Source: Holothuria scabra (taxonomy: Eukaryota; Echinodermata; Holothuroidea; Aspidochirotida; Holothuriidae). Taken from it: DNA of 64,000 nucleotides. The stretch lies in assembly GCA_037179385.1 (NCBI GenBank), contig CM074185.1, positions 49,603,000 through 49,666,999 of the forward strand, in the 5' to 3' direction. Below are positions 38,400 through 50,884 of the stretch, in pieces. The translations under genes and the position numbers were made by a program. The notes beneath the pieces are model-generated. The model saw only the letters and a program-made list of their open reading frames with translations. It did not search any database and had not been told where the DNA came from. Within the stretch, counting starts at the first letter, position 1; every line of letters begins with the position of its first letter.

Positions 38400-38972
38400 C
38401 TGAAAGTGTGCAACAGGTTATTGTTACCATTGTCTATGTTTGATACACAGGTACGTAGACGGGAATGTGTCATGGAAGGGATGGGGGGGGGGGGTTGACA
38501 TGGGAGAGGAGGACTAGAAGCAGAGGTGTCCTCCTCCTCCTTCAGAGCAAAAAACATTTTAAGGTCTCTTAATTAATGATGCGATATTTGTGTCTCAAAC
38601 GAAATAAAGTTGACAACGATTACTATTTTGCTGTTTTATTTTTCATAATGGGGTCATGAAGAGGGTCACGGTTATAGTCCCCAGAGCCCTCCCTTAGCTA
38701 TAGGTACCTTGTAACACTCTTTCCTCAAATCAACTCGAGTGCTAAAAACGGTATTTTTCCTAATTGTTTTACTTACTGTACATAAAAACATAAAAACCCA
38801 TATGTGAATCCAAACTATAATGCAAAGCTTAAAATTAGTCAAATATGTATTTTTTTAACGTGATCTTTTATTACATTTTATTTTCTCACAATGCGTACAA
38901 TAGTGTAATCATAAACGAAGCATCTCGATGTGTAAACAATTGTATTATCAGAATCCACATGGATGTACTTAC
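38400..38972 (-). other. Intron of the BRICHOS gene
   Basis: From the donor GTAAGT (38967-38972) to the acceptor CAG at 38400-38402. It has a G run at 38484-38493 on plus and no other feature. Confidence 0.7.
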
Positions 38973-39089
38973 CCGATCGTAGTCAAGGACAGTGATAAAC
39001 CCATCTTCGGTATCAATCAAAGTCACAATATTGCCCTCAACTCTCCTTAATTCTCGGTGGCTGATTCCATCCAATTCAAAGGTAAGGGT
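38973..39089 (-). CDS. BRICHOS gene exon 2, start of the domain
   Basis: A 39-codon exon after a long polypyrimidine tract (CTTCTTCTTCTTTTTCCAAAAG) and before a consensus donor CGG|GTAAGT, phase 0 on both sides. It reads TLTFELDGISHRELRRVEG, then DTEDGFITVLDYDR. The VLDYDR end carries the conserved Asp of BRICHOS domains, which sits on a strand just before the variable loop. It joins in frame to exon 3 without any missing residue. Confidence 0.75.
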
Positions 39090-41529
39090 CTTTTGGAAAA
39101 AGAAGAAGAAGAAAAACTATTTGTTTAAATATCAGGGCTTCAACCGAGTCCACCTTAGCCGAGTCCAAGTCCAGAGGTTCCAAGGTTGAGCCGAGTCCGA
39201 GTCCATCTCATAAGTTAATGTGTAATTGCACAACTCGACGAGAGGCATTAAGACATTTTCCTCCTAATTTTGCCCTTGCCACCCCATTGTCTCACACCTG
39301 GATTTATGCTATAACCTCTAAGGTTCGGGTGCTGAGCCCCAGCCTTGACGCCACCCGTGGGAGGGCACATGACACTTCTAGTTCACTCTTCATGAAAAAT
39401 TCCCCTAGTCATCCCCGGCTGATTTTGAAATTTTTGTGTAGCCACTGGACAGAAGTGTGGTACAATAGCTGTTCAAGAACAGGGCCATGTGTATGATAGG
39501 CACAGGATCAAGGTCATGTGTACAGATATGGGAGCAAGGTCAGGAGTAAAGGTATTACGAGTCTGAATTAAAATTTATCATGAGTTCCAGTATAGTTCGG
39601 CATTCTTCTCAGGGACTTCAAATCTTTCCTATAGCCCCTCAGTTATTGCATTTACTTTTGCATAAGGCTAGTGGAACAATTTAGATTCCACCCCATGGTC
39701 CCCTTAAAAAATATGTCCCTATACATTCCTACAATTGCACCTGCCTAAACCTTTGTGGGACTTTGGTAAACTTTGATTTTCTGATGCTATATGTAGCTAA
39801 TTCACCGCTGTTTGTTGTGACTGGACTTCACACCTTATTGGCATCCTTGTGATTCATTGTGAATGCTTGAATACCGTAGCTTAATCAGCTTGAAGTAAGG
39901 GCTTTGTTGTATGAATCCCAGAGTCCTGTACCTATGGTATATTCCAAGTTGTTCAAACAATATAAATGTTTACAACAAAAGCAGTAAGAATTGTTGGTTC
40001 TCAAAAGATTATAGGACAATACAACCTATTTAAGTTGATACAGTGGTAACCTGATAATCCTTTGAGTTGAACTTAATCCACTCACTACATTGCACAACTA
40101 TTGACTGCTGAAAACCTTGCACAATTGCTTCTATGAACATTTATTCCTGTGCCTGGCAGTAATTATTTTCAGTGAATCCAAATATTGTCAGTGCTACTAC
40201 TACTTTGAATCCTGTTTTCCCTTTGAGCACATTTATCAGAAAGGTATTTTTTGTATAGCAAACTAATTGGCCAAGTTAACTGCTACAATGAAACTGGTTA
40301 AACTTTTTGTTAGCTTAGTACAACATAGCTTAACAGCATATTGCCTTTATGAATTTTGCAGTAACTTAGTGAGTAACACAGTACAGATATGAGTCGGGTA
40401 CTGTATATGCATAACGTTAGAGGATACATTTTAAATTCTGGAACTACTTCTTCGATAAGTTGATGATAATGGCTTATGATAGCTTGGCCCGAGAGTTATG
40501 AATCATTTTGGGATTAGTCGGAAGTATGGGGCATACCATATATATGTGACATCATTGACAAACCCCTAGGTTATAGCCTAATTAAAATTAGTGCCCGTAC
40601 CATCTGACCCCATTCATTCTAACTAAATAGAAGACCAACATGATCTGAAGAAGTTTTAATAACAACCTGCAAGTTTATTTATTTTATAAATTAGTGCAAT
40701 GCTCCTCAGTTTAGATCACAGCTATAGATTTAAGTGGCACCAGTTGCTTCTGCTGCAAAGTTTAAGGTTGGAGCTATTGACCAAGTCTGCCGAACCAATA
40801 CAACAGCAAGACAAGATCAACAGGCTACCATATACTACTATACATTACAATTGTAAACACATTTACTATAACGTTAATGATGCGGCAGTTATAAAGCTAG
40901 TCGTGCGTAGATAAGGTACTCTTGCATGGGCTCACTTGGAAATATAACTTGCTCGTGAGCTTACCTTGGTGAAATATTTCAGTCACTTGTTGGCTCAGTT
41001 AACTACAAGGTTCAGCGCTAGCTTACTGAAAGGGATAATCCTAGTCCCCCAAACTACACTTCTTGTAGGGGGTACAGAAACTCTCCATTGGCCCAGCTTT
41101 TTGATTGACTGTTAATTCAAACAATGCAAATTACCAAAGCTTATATTGCATAGCATGAACTCCCTTACAAAAATGTCAAGTACAGTTCCTGTCTATGTAT
41201 CCCAAAAGCATGTTTGATATAAATGGGTTGACCCACATTTTTCCACATATCTGTCGTCAAAATGGCCCTCAGAACTTGCTAGTTTCCTATATGGACCGTC
41301 CCGGATTTATACGGTGCCCATAAAGGTCCCAAAACCGTATCGAGCATTAAGGGCTAAGAAATGGACCCTATGAAAAATTTACCTGGACGAGATGCGTAGA
41401 ACAAGATAATCCTACTATGATGCGGGAGGCAACTTTGCTAGATAATGCCTTGTCAGGGGGATTTTTTCAAGGTCAGACTTTGTAAGGAAACACGTTTGTC
41501 AGGGGCGACTTTGTAACTCAGGGGCTGTA

Positions 41530-42618
41530 TTAGGAGAAAGCCGTGTTATTTGGACCGGTGTATAAATTGAACCACCGGCATTATTCCAACACAGAAGGAG
41601 AGGGTATCTTACTTTTATGTGTCATTGATACCTAACTCAGAACACTCACGTTTGGCTTCGCAATCGATGAGATTAAGGTAATTTCCACAATTCTGTGTGG
41701 TTTTTATTAAAAGCTGGTGAACTGTTCTTATTTTCGAGTTGAACCTTTGTTGGGTTTTTACTCGGAAATGATTTTTTCACCCCCAAGGCATAATGATTAT
41801 GACAAAATATAATAGCTCCTATTGAGTGCTGGGCTGTTACATTTCGGTAAAAGCTACATGTGGCTAAGCTAGAGGAGTTTGGGTAAAATTAGTAACATCG
41901 TGTAATTTGAACCACCCCATGGTGTGTTATATGGACAGCTCGTTCACTTTAAACGATATGATATGTAAAATAGACCGGTCCAAAATACAAACACGTGGGC
42001 CCGGGTGCTTCAGTTCATTACACACATGGAAATGAATAGACAGTAGGAGTACCCTACAGGAGAATTTGCTTACCCTTTCATTCTTCTTCGCAGTTTGTAT
42101 TAGTAATAAGCTTGGGCATATGCGTAATTCCTATGCCATGAGCCAATTTCTAAACTTGGTCTGTGCCTTCTTGGTACGTTGCGGCGCCTGAATTTGGGAT
42201 GGGGAAGGCAAGCAAAGGGCAAGTCATTTTAAGGGGAAAAAACATCAATTAGGCCTAAATATAACAATAAAAGACAGGAAGGGTGTGAGAAGTGTTTCTG
42301 TTATCAATTCACATGATGAGGTGAGAAATTTTGCGGCAAAATTTTGCCCGGTCATTTTACACAGCAGGTGGTTCATTTTGCACACCTTATTGGTTCAAAT
42401 TACACATGGGTGGTGTAAGTTGGACCACTTTCAAAATTTTCTATTTTTAGCGATAACGTTCACTGGGAAAATGTAAGGAGAATTTCTACTCTCCTACAAA
42501 AAGAATATTCCATTAATCTCCCAATAGTGCCCTTTGGGGCAGTTGGTCAGTTGCGCTTATCTCTGATTTTGTGGGGCTTTGTAATTAGGGGGTCCAAATT
42601 ACACGGCTTTCCCCTAAT
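41530..42618. mobile_element. TIR element, about 1.1 kb, in the BRICHOS intron
   Basis: The left end TTAGGAGAAAGCCGTGTTAT and the right end (reverse complement TTAGGGGAAAGCCGTGTAAT) are inverted repeats continuing into TTTGGACC. Words of the type GTGTAATTTGAACCACC and its complement recur inside (41565, 41900, 42360, 42400, 42410). No transposase frame. The class and target duplication are not resolved. Confidence 0.65.
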
Positions 42619-43316
42619 TTGTTCTTAGGAGATATATGTATTGGGAGACCTTAGGGGCGACTTTGCTGGGGCGACTTGACCATGCAGCAACCGCTTGTAT
42701 AAAACATGGAAGCAGGCTTCTACCCCAGATAACGCCCACTTCCATGGTAAAGTATAACAACTAATATCACACCGTCATGTGCTCGGCCTCAATTTCAAAC
42801 AAACACACTACTGTCATCATTGTGTCTAGAGCCTAATCTGCTGGCCCACAATTAACCTATAGAAGCGCATGATCTCGAAATTTCTGTTGTTTTCAATTTC
42901 GGTTTCAGTCAGTAATCAGTAATGAAGGCATTTGGCTTGGTTAAAGTTGTCAGTTGTCACTCAGTGTATGTAATACGCTATACGAATCAGTGAAGTTTGT
43001 GCCTCGGAGGAATGTTTTTACCCCCTGCAAAATGGCCATCGCAACACTTCAGGTTGCTTCAGTTGGTAAGGTAGTTACACTGATCTATACATACCTGGAT
43101 GTACGGTGGTGTCGAAAAATTGAAGCAACAGAACCGCCATATTGTGTGTGGCAAGAGCATCGTGCAACGGCGCCACTTTACACACAATTAAATGGGCAAT
43201 TCGATACGATGGCTTAATAATTTGACATTTTGGTTTGAAATAAGGCCAATCATGTTGTGGAATGTGCTCATTTTCAACAGAAATATCAATTACTTTGGAA
43301 ACTGAACAAGATCATG

Positions 43317-43389
43317 TTGTTTATTGCAGGCTGTGCAAGTAATTAAGTAAATTATCCATTCTGATTTGCAATCAATGTGTGATGTGATG
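43317..43389 (-). repeat. 73-bp inverted duplicate of PLE E endonuclease sequence
   Basis: It is the reverse complement of 44897-44969, base for base as far as I can read, and directly abuts the truncated 5' end of the PLE E coding region at 43390. It includes complements of CATCACATCACACATTG and CACAGCCTGCAATAAAC. Confidence 0.9.
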
Positions 43390-43675
43390 AACGCAAACCA
43401 CCCTACTATTAAATACACATTTGAGAACTCCACAGAAAGTGTCCAATTTCTAGATATCAAAATTACTCAAAAGAATAATCGCCTTGAAACTCAACTCTAT
43501 TCTAAACCAACTGACTCTCATGCCTATCTCCTATCTGCATCCTGTCATCCAAAACACACATTCACGAGCATTCCATACAGTCAAGCATTGAGGGTCATCC
43601 GAAATTGCTCTGACGACAACACAACCAGACACCATCTTTCTGAACTAAACCAACAATTTACACGCAGAGGTTATA

Positions 43676-44491
43676 CACTCTAAAGAATATTGGGCAAATA
43701 TTTGCCCAACTTTTTACCAACACTGGGTATATATGTGTCCTCCCAATAATTGGGCAAACTGTTGGGCAAATGGTGTTGGGCAATGCAATTACCCAGTAGT
43801 TGGGCAAAACTGAATGACCAACTTTTAACCAACACTGGGTATATATGTGTCCTCCCAACTGTTGGGCAAAGTGTTGGGCAAAAGGTGTTGGGCAATGCAA
43901 CTATACAGTATGTTGGGTGCTTGTTTGGATCTCAATAATTTCAATAGAACCTGATATATGATTACAAAGTACCCTAACACATACACCGTTTATCCTCCAA
44001 GAGTAGTTGGGGGCACCGGCGACGGTGCACTTGGTAGGTAAACAGTGAAGTGTGTAGTTTAAAGTATCAAACTCAATCGTGAACTTTGTATTTCTTCTCC
44101 CATTGATTATGTAGCAATGAAAACTTCTTTTTTCTATGCGACCATTGCTATTTAAGTACTTTCGTCCAGATTTTTACTGCTGTTCTACCGTTAGCTTTTT
44201 ATTTACCAAATACAACCTTATTCAACCATGGGATCTTATAACGAACCACTTACATTACAATAATTATCTGTAAAACTTAACTGATCTTTAACTTATCATC
44301 TGATTGGTCAATTACATATTACCCAACTGTTGGGTACTTCAAAACTTGCCCAACACCTTTTACCAACACCTGGATTTTGCCCAACCTTAATTTGCCCAAC
44401 AATATGGGTACCCATTTGTTGGGCAATAATTTGCCCATGTTAAGCATTTTGTATTTTGCCCAACACTTTTTACCCAACAGTTTTTAGAGTG
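43676..44491. mobile_element. 816-bp TIR element inserted in PLE E, TA target duplication
   Basis: Ends CACTCTAAAGAATATTGGGC and (reverse complement of the right end) CACTCTAAAAACTGTTGGG are inverted repeats. TA flanks both sides (43674-43675, 44492-44493). Both ends are filled with TTGGGCAAA/TTTGCCCAA words, and two copies of ACACTGGGTATATATGTGTC lie 110 bases apart (near 43720 and 43830). No coding frame. Conceptual removal with one TA gives an uninterrupted PLE frame, which fixes the boundaries. Confidence 0.92.
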
Positions 44492-45562
44492 TAATAGACA
44501 AATGGTAGAAGATCAAATTCATAATGCACAGCAACTTTGTAGGAATGATCTACTCACCTACAGACAAAAGCAAAACAACCAGCGAGTACCATTGGTAATC
44601 ACTTACTCCCCTATACTCTCTAACCTCCCAAAGAAATTACAAAAATGTTCAAAAATATTGACTGATTCACCAGAACTTAAATCAGTTTTTAAAGAACCCC
44701 CCGTGGTTGCTTTTCGCCGTCCTCGGTCTCTGAGAGATCTCCTCGTGCGGGCTAGGGACCCCTCACCTAATGACATTCCAAACACAGATTCAACCGAACG
44801 AGGTTTTTTTGCATGCAAATCCAACCGCTGTATGCTCCATAAATATATTAAACAGACAGATAAATTTTCTAGCACTAAAACGGGACAAACTTTTCCCATC
44901 ACATCACACATTGATTGCAAATCAGAATGGATAATTTACTTAATTACTTGCACAGCCTGCAATAAACAATACGTAGGCAAAACAGAAACTACTCTTTACA
45001 CACGATTTAGTAATACGAGATCAGAAATCATTAATTTTAGCAAAACAAGCCCAAAACAACTACCTTACACAATACACTTTGATTCCCCGTCTCATTCCAT
45101 AGTCAAATATCACACTTACTGGCATTGAACTCATCACAGAAAGATCACACACTACAATTCTACACAGAGAATCGTTCTGGATTGAAAAACTAAAAACCCT
45201 AAGCCCGAATGGTATCAACGTAGATAAATAAATTCAAATGACACACTGCGTCACCAGTCGCAACAGCGGTTTCACCAATTTACACTACGCACTTCCGTAA
45301 GTTACCAATTCTCTGTGTTTAAGTTAAGCCGATTGTTTTAATGTTCGTTGTGTTACTGTAGAATCACTTTGACAACTGAATACCTGTAATGTGTACGTAG
45401 AAAGGTTTTTTGCATAGTAGCCTCTTTAATTAGTAATCTGTTTTGGTAAGTTAAGTGTAATATAATTTGTTCACAAAAACTACCCGTTTTTTAGTCATTT
45501 TCTCTTTTTTTGCTAATGTAAATACAAAGTTTTCCCTTCTCCCTTCTCTCCTATATAGTATC

Positions 45563-45593
45563 CTGAAGAAGATCGATACATACTGGCCGAAAG
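45563..45593 (+). ncRNA. Hammerhead-like core in PLE E
   Basis: CTGAAGA (fits CUGANGA) followed by GAAAG 19 bases later, at the same place in the 3' UTR as the cores in copies A-D. Stem II is weak (GATC/GGCC with one mismatch). Possibly decayed. Confidence 0.25.
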
Positions 45594-45720
45594 CTTGATT
45601 AAATCTTAATATTTGAGTAACGCGAAGCTACGTCTGCCGAGTTTTTATTTTTCTGTTGTCTCACTCTATATTATTATGACTTGGCACCAGTTACGTTTTG
45701 GACCAAAGCAATTTCTTGCA

Positions 45721-45955
<235 letters not shown>

Positions 45956-46314
45956 ATTTGAACATTGCATATAATACTGTTCTTATTTTATGAATTCTGT
46001 ATGACTAAAATATAGAATAATGTACATCTTTTGCCATTTTATGCTGAGTTAAAGAAGATTAGAACTTTAGAAGAAGCTGTCGTTGGTTTTGTTTCAAAGT
46101 GGTACTATTTTTTTATAAACTTGACGTAATTGCCGCTACGTATTTAAGGAACAAAATTTCTTATTAGGCTATGTTAAGTGCAAAATTTAAATTGTATATT
46201 ATCTTAAAATAAAAATTTAAAAAAGTTTTGCAACTAGTCGTTGAGAAAATAAACTTTTGTCTTTGTCACATGTAAAAATTTGATTCAGTTCGTTCTATGC
46301 CTATCGCGACTTAC

Positions 46315-46422
46315 CGATTCCTGTACAGAGGTCTGTTCTTGAGCACTACAGGAGTTAAGGAACCCGACAAGAACCACGACTACAGCTGACCACATCATGA
46401 TGATTATCTGGTGTTACACACA
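46315..46422 (-). CDS. BRICHOS gene exon 1: start codon and signal peptide
   Basis: The exon follows the acceptor TACTTTTTTCAG and ends at a consensus donor TCG|GTAAGTC. The first ATG is at 46396-46398 (a second follows at once), and 28 codons read MMWSAVVVVLVGFLNSCSAQ then EQTSVQES. A short N-region, a hydrophobic core VVVVLVGFL and a small-residue site (SCSA|Q) make a standard cleavable signal peptide. The phase 0 end joins exon 2 at 39089. The 24 bases 5' of the ATG are untranslated. The intron after it is long (7.2 kb), so linkage to exon 2 rests on phase, strand and the product rather than transcript evidence. Confidence 0.75.
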
Positions 46423-47836
46423 CTGAAAAAAGTATAGAATGGGAAATTTAGTTTTAATACTAATAGTTTCAGATGTTGTGAAATTTGATGTCAATGAAGG
46501 AAATTTCAGGTCTCTCAGAAGCTAGCTAAATTGAATTTCCTAAACACACCCATAAAATAAATAAGTCGTGATAATTTTAGTTTGTCATATTTAACAGATG
46601 CTTTTCTCGTCAAAGGTGAATATAATAGGTAGGGTAACTAACACGTGCTCTACTTTCAAAATGCTTCACGTGAGAAGGACTATTTCAGGTGCATAAACTA
46701 ATCAATAACTCAAGAAAAACACATAGTGTGCAGTTTAGGCTGCTTCATGGTTCAAAGACTGCACGAGGCGTAGATACATCAGGGGTAGTATATATTTCTA
46801 CCAGTCTGCTACTCTTTAAATAAATCATGTTGTCCCTCAGAGCAGTGGCGTGTGCATGATTTCAATGAGGGCTGGACTCCAAATTCTGCCAACTTATTTT
46901 ATAAACAGGAGTTGTTCTTATATTTAATGCGAAATCTGGAAGCAAACATAGCGACCGAAGCAAAGTTGATGATAGTAGCAGTGTGACCTTTACCATGGGC
47001 CACATAGCCTCCTGAATTTTTATTTTCTGACGTGCGATCGGAAGAGCTGGGTCGTTAAGTAAAAGACCAAGTCAATGAAACACCCTGTCAATACTAAAGG
47101 TTTGAACACTCAGAGTGTCTCCTCAGACTTTTCCTATTCCACGAACCCGTACATCCCCAGACTGAGTAATTTCCCCCCGACTGACTTTTGAGGTGGCCCC
47201 CTTTAACCACTATACTGGTTCTCTTACCAAGGGTTTAAATCCCTTTAGAGTTCCCTGGTGTTTGCTAGTATAACAAACTGATTACAAAAATAAAAAGATT
47301 TGGAACTTTCTCTTAAAGTTTACTATTTATGCATATTTGTTGCAAATTGCAGAGCAATTGTGTCAATAACCTTGTGCAAATGAAGTGCACATCTTTAATT
47401 GCTTGAAAATTTGCTAACAACAAATCTTTCTACTTTACACTTTCAAAAATGAAGTAAGACAGTTGACCTAATTGGTAATGTTACCAGGAAGGGGGTTGCT
47501 ACACTTCACCTATGTAACTCATAATTTTAATCGAAGCACCAAAAAGAAACATTTTTCAAGAACGTTTGTCAAATTACTTGGAATTATTTTCTAACGATAA
47601 CTGTCTTCCTATTCTTTTTAATTTGAATTTTAGTTCATAGCATCGAAGATGGAAATGAGAGGTATAAGAAATGTAGTTTTTGTGTACCGCCTACACAGAA
47701 GTTGTCTATAGCAAGATGGAAATCGATAAGTTCATACGCAAAGTTTGTAAAAATGTTAAAAGACAGCGTTTTGCTTACAAATATGTATATATAAGTGGGT
47801 GGACATACTATTTTGTTACTTTTTGAATTTTATCCT
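46423..47836. other. Intron between 5' UTR exon and signal-peptide exon, left part
   Basis: No other gene was seen. CAGTGGCGTGTGCATG at 46851 resembles a hAT left end, but no matching right end was found. Confidence 0.45.
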
Positions 47837-47850
47837 CTATAATAACCCGT

Positions 47851-48006
47851 CCTGGTTGGGTCATACCGAAGACTTAAAAAGGGAACCTACTGCCATTGTG
47901 CTTGGTGCTCAGCATAAGCAGTGGAGTAGGGAAAACAAGCAAGTGAGCCACAACTGAACTAATGCGATGGAAACTAGGCTGCAAAAATCCATCTAACTAA
48001 CTAACA
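47851..48006 (+). mobile_element. 5'-truncated SINE with 14-bp target duplication
   Basis: The body CATACCGAAGACTTAAAA, GGAACCTACTGCCATTGTGC and TTGGTGCTCAGC matches the minus-strand SINE at 52735-53015, which keeps a tRNA-like head. This copy lacks the head and ends in a short (CTAA)n tail. TCTATAATAACCCG flanks it exactly (47837-47850 and 48007-48020), as expected of LINE-mobilised retroposons. It sits in the first intron of the BRICHOS gene. Confidence 0.9.
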
Positions 48007-48289
48007 TCTATAATAACCCGACAAGCTGACGGGGTGAGGAAGGGGTGTTCTGGGGGATGATCACATGAAACGGAACAGAGAGGTAATACGGATAAGAGAT
48101 TGAAAGAAAAATGGAGTTAGTGTAACCAAAAAGTGAATAGCATACCTCAATTTTGACATTCTGTTAAAGTAGCAAGGCGTCGCAAAAATGCGTTGGCTCC
48201 AAGAAATAGCTATCATCTGATAATTAGACAAAGTTATTACAAAGAAGAAAATAGCTCGTGAAGACGACAATTCAGCAAAAAAAGCTTAC

Positions 48290-48345
48290 CTCTAAAAGTC
48301 TGCGGTTTTTCTTCTAGATTACTTCTTCTAGTAACGCAAGCACGA
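48290..48345 (-). other. 5' UTR exon of the BRICHOS gene
   Basis: The donor CTTTTAGAG|GTAAGC ends the exon at 48290. The start near 48345 is inferred from the TATA box at 48373-48378. A diverged copy of exon and donor is conserved at 62268-62312, which supports that it is a real exon. Confidence 0.55.
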
Positions 48346-48372
48346 GTGGTTCGAAAGGAAAATGCGTCTGAA

Positions 48373-48378
48373 TTTATA
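48373..48378 (-). promoter_or_regulatory. TATA box (TATAAA) of the BRICHOS gene
   Basis: TATAAA in the context GAAATCTATAAATTCAG lies about 30 bases 5' of the inferred start site and about 83 bases 5' of the first donor. The duplicate at about 62913 has CATAAA. Confidence 0.5.
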
Positions 48379-48399
48379 GATTTCCTGTGCTGCAGTTAG

Positions 48400-49173
48400 T
48401 AAGAATGCTGGGAAGAAACGTTACCAAAAATTGTCATCCGAATCGAACGATTACATGGCGTCATGTGATTGGTCGATAGTCTTACCTTTCCAAGCGTTTT
48501 GGTTTATATTCATAACCAGACTTTGACCAATAAGAACTTGGAAATGCAACAAATAAGAATTTGGACATTTAAACTTGCCTGAACCTTAGGTGTTCTTTAA
48601 TAACTCCCAAGGTTTTTTTTTTTTTCAAGTGGCTGCTAAGAACGGTTTATGTAAATTTTTGCAGAGTTTTACAAAACAGGTGGCAGCAGTAAATTTCAAT
48701 TATAAACTGATCTGGGTTGAGATATTTTAGAGCTAAATGATAGTTGAAAGTAGTAACCCACTGACCGTAACAACAAACATACATTATGCTTAAATTACAA
48801 TTCTGCAATGGAGACTTTCAAAACTCTGAGAGAACGAATTTGTGCGATGTAGCCGACCTTTTGTTCGGCTTTAACGACATTTTGTTTAACATATGTCTGA
48901 ATGAAGATTAAGCTTTTATTCATGCAATTTTCGTAAACTCAGCTGACCATAAAAGCAGCCAAAGGACTCTTTAAAGGCAAGAGCAGCCATCCCAAATTGA
49001 AGTAGTGTAGTAGACTGTCCAGTTTCATGATTGGCTGTTAGGAGTCATGTGACAATGTTTTTTCTCTTCAAAATTGTATTACTCAGCTTTTTCTTCAAAA
49101 TAATTTGGGGGATACTTTTTACCTTTAATCTCACATTTCTTAGTACTTAAGAATGATGTTGAAAAAAAATCCT
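48400..49173. other. Upstream region of the BRICHOS gene
   Basis: Similar in blocks to 62930-63400 (GATTGGTCGATAGT/GATTGGTGGATAGT, TTTATATTCATAAC, GAGATATTTTAG, TCTGAGAGAACGA/CTGTGAGAACGA). About 48958-49050 is a dispersed repeat found inverted at 54545-54640. Confidence 0.55.
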
Positions 49174-49366
<193 letters not shown>

Positions 49367-50884
49367 ACTCTCCTTAGCGACGCAAGTGCTGCTTTCTTTG
49401 TTAAATATCTGCCGCATGTTATTTGTTACAAGGCATTTTCCTATTCAATTCGTCAGAAAGTGTAAAACGTCTCAAGATGAAAATATATTTCCCTCACATG
49501 TTTGTAACTGTATTTTATATAACTTTTCCCCAATAAAAAATTCAGTACGAACAGTGGCAGTATGGAAAGAGTCAGACGGGTGAGGTCATCACCTGTTGGA
49601 CCCAGTTATTCTTGTTTGGCGTTTTGTCTTTGTTCAAACAAGTACAAATACAATGAACACCCTTAAGGTATATTTATGATGCAATTTATGATGCCTCTCA
49701 AATATGAGTTCATTTTTAATTTTTTAGACTCACTTAGTGTTTCTATTGAATGAATCGTAAATTTGAATTTGTTATGAACACCTCAAACACCTGGTCGTCC
49801 AAGTTTCATTCAGCAAATTTACCTGATATACTGTTATCATACAGTTCATTTTCACTTAGCGTGGGATTGATATATGAAGCGAAAATTAACTTAACCTTTC
49901 AGAAAATGTGGAACACCTTTTAATTGATGATCTCTGTTTTATTTCACCACAAGCCAACAATTAAATAAGAGTCTGGTAGGGCTTAAACTGAATCCGAATA
50001 GGTTCGTAGCTTTTAATGCTGATTCACAAAGTGTTTTACCCCTAGCAGGACATCCCTGCCTGCTGATACTAGGGCAACATTGGCATAGTGTATCATTAGC
50101 GACAAAATTCAAAATGGCAGATGAAACGGCTACTTTTCCTATAGCTAAAGTCTTCCAAATTCTCTGGCAAAGAGCCGTTCGGCGTAACCAAACTTTGAAT
50201 AGATTCCAAAAGAAGCTATACGCCCACTGAAGGACATCACTTGATCAACCTAACGGCCCTCAGACCATTTACATCATTGGTGTGTCATGAATGGCTCCAT
50301 TCTGAACGGCCTCAGACAGGATGAAAAGAACAGACACCCCACATGGTCTTAAACTAATGGCCAAGAAGCAAAACGGTTAGGTAAGAAAAGAAAAAAATCT
50401 CGTTATGATGAATATCAGGTTCGCTTGTTTAAGATTACTTCCCACTCATGACTGCACTGGACATTGTAAAGTACTTTATATAGAAAAAAAAATCTCTTCA
50501 ATATTTTTTATACAATCGCCAGGATTAATAAGAGACCAGTCCATATATGACAGACTATATGACCCGTATGTTATATATTTGAAGTACATATACAGACAAC
50601 TTTTATGTGGGCGAAACATGGGCAGTGAATAGTAACATACATGTATTCGCTCTCTCGCGATTTATATGGGCCTCATAGATTTGCTACCTCAAATGCCCTG
50701 AAAATTCCAACTTTGCTCTCACACAGTTTTTGCACGTTTTAACCACGCAAGTCAAATTAAATCTGAAATCTCGAGTGAACGCTAACTGGTCCCCCTGAAA
50801 ATTGTCTAGTTGTTACAGGAGCTTGTATTCAAAACAGATTTTATTTTTCATTCTTCATTTTCCCAATTTGCATAACACGAAATC
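49367..50884. other. Non-coding stretch
   Basis: Short frames only (for example 50405-50632), without family resemblance. No element ends found. Confidence 0.4.

Larger units (their letters stand above)
43390..45720 (+). mobile_element. PLE copy E: RT end, linker, GIY-YIG, 3' UTR
   Basis: It starts at the end of the RT palm and thumb (NANHPTIKYTFENS, VQFLDIKITQKN, then KPTDSHAYLLSASCHPKHTF) and is interrupted by an 816-bp element (43676-44491). Then it continues through the linker (RVPLVITYSPILSNLPKK, CKSNRCMLHKYI with a CxxxxC pair) and the GIY-YIG core (WIIYLITC, then QYVGKTETTLYTRF at about 44930-45010). A frameshift at about 45090-45110 separates the last part (FWIEKLKTLSPNGINVDK, stop 45229-45231). 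The 3' UTR of about 490 bases has a CTGAAGA...GAAAG core (45563-45593) and abuts (TA)n at 45721. It lies antisense in the BRICHOS intron. RT motifs N-terminal of the palm end are missing, so it is non-functional. It differs from copies A-D. Confidence 0.9.

Noticed and set aside
46851..46866. CAGTGGCGTGTGCATG as the left end of another hAT element
   Set aside because: No matching inverted end or 8-bp duplication found downstream.
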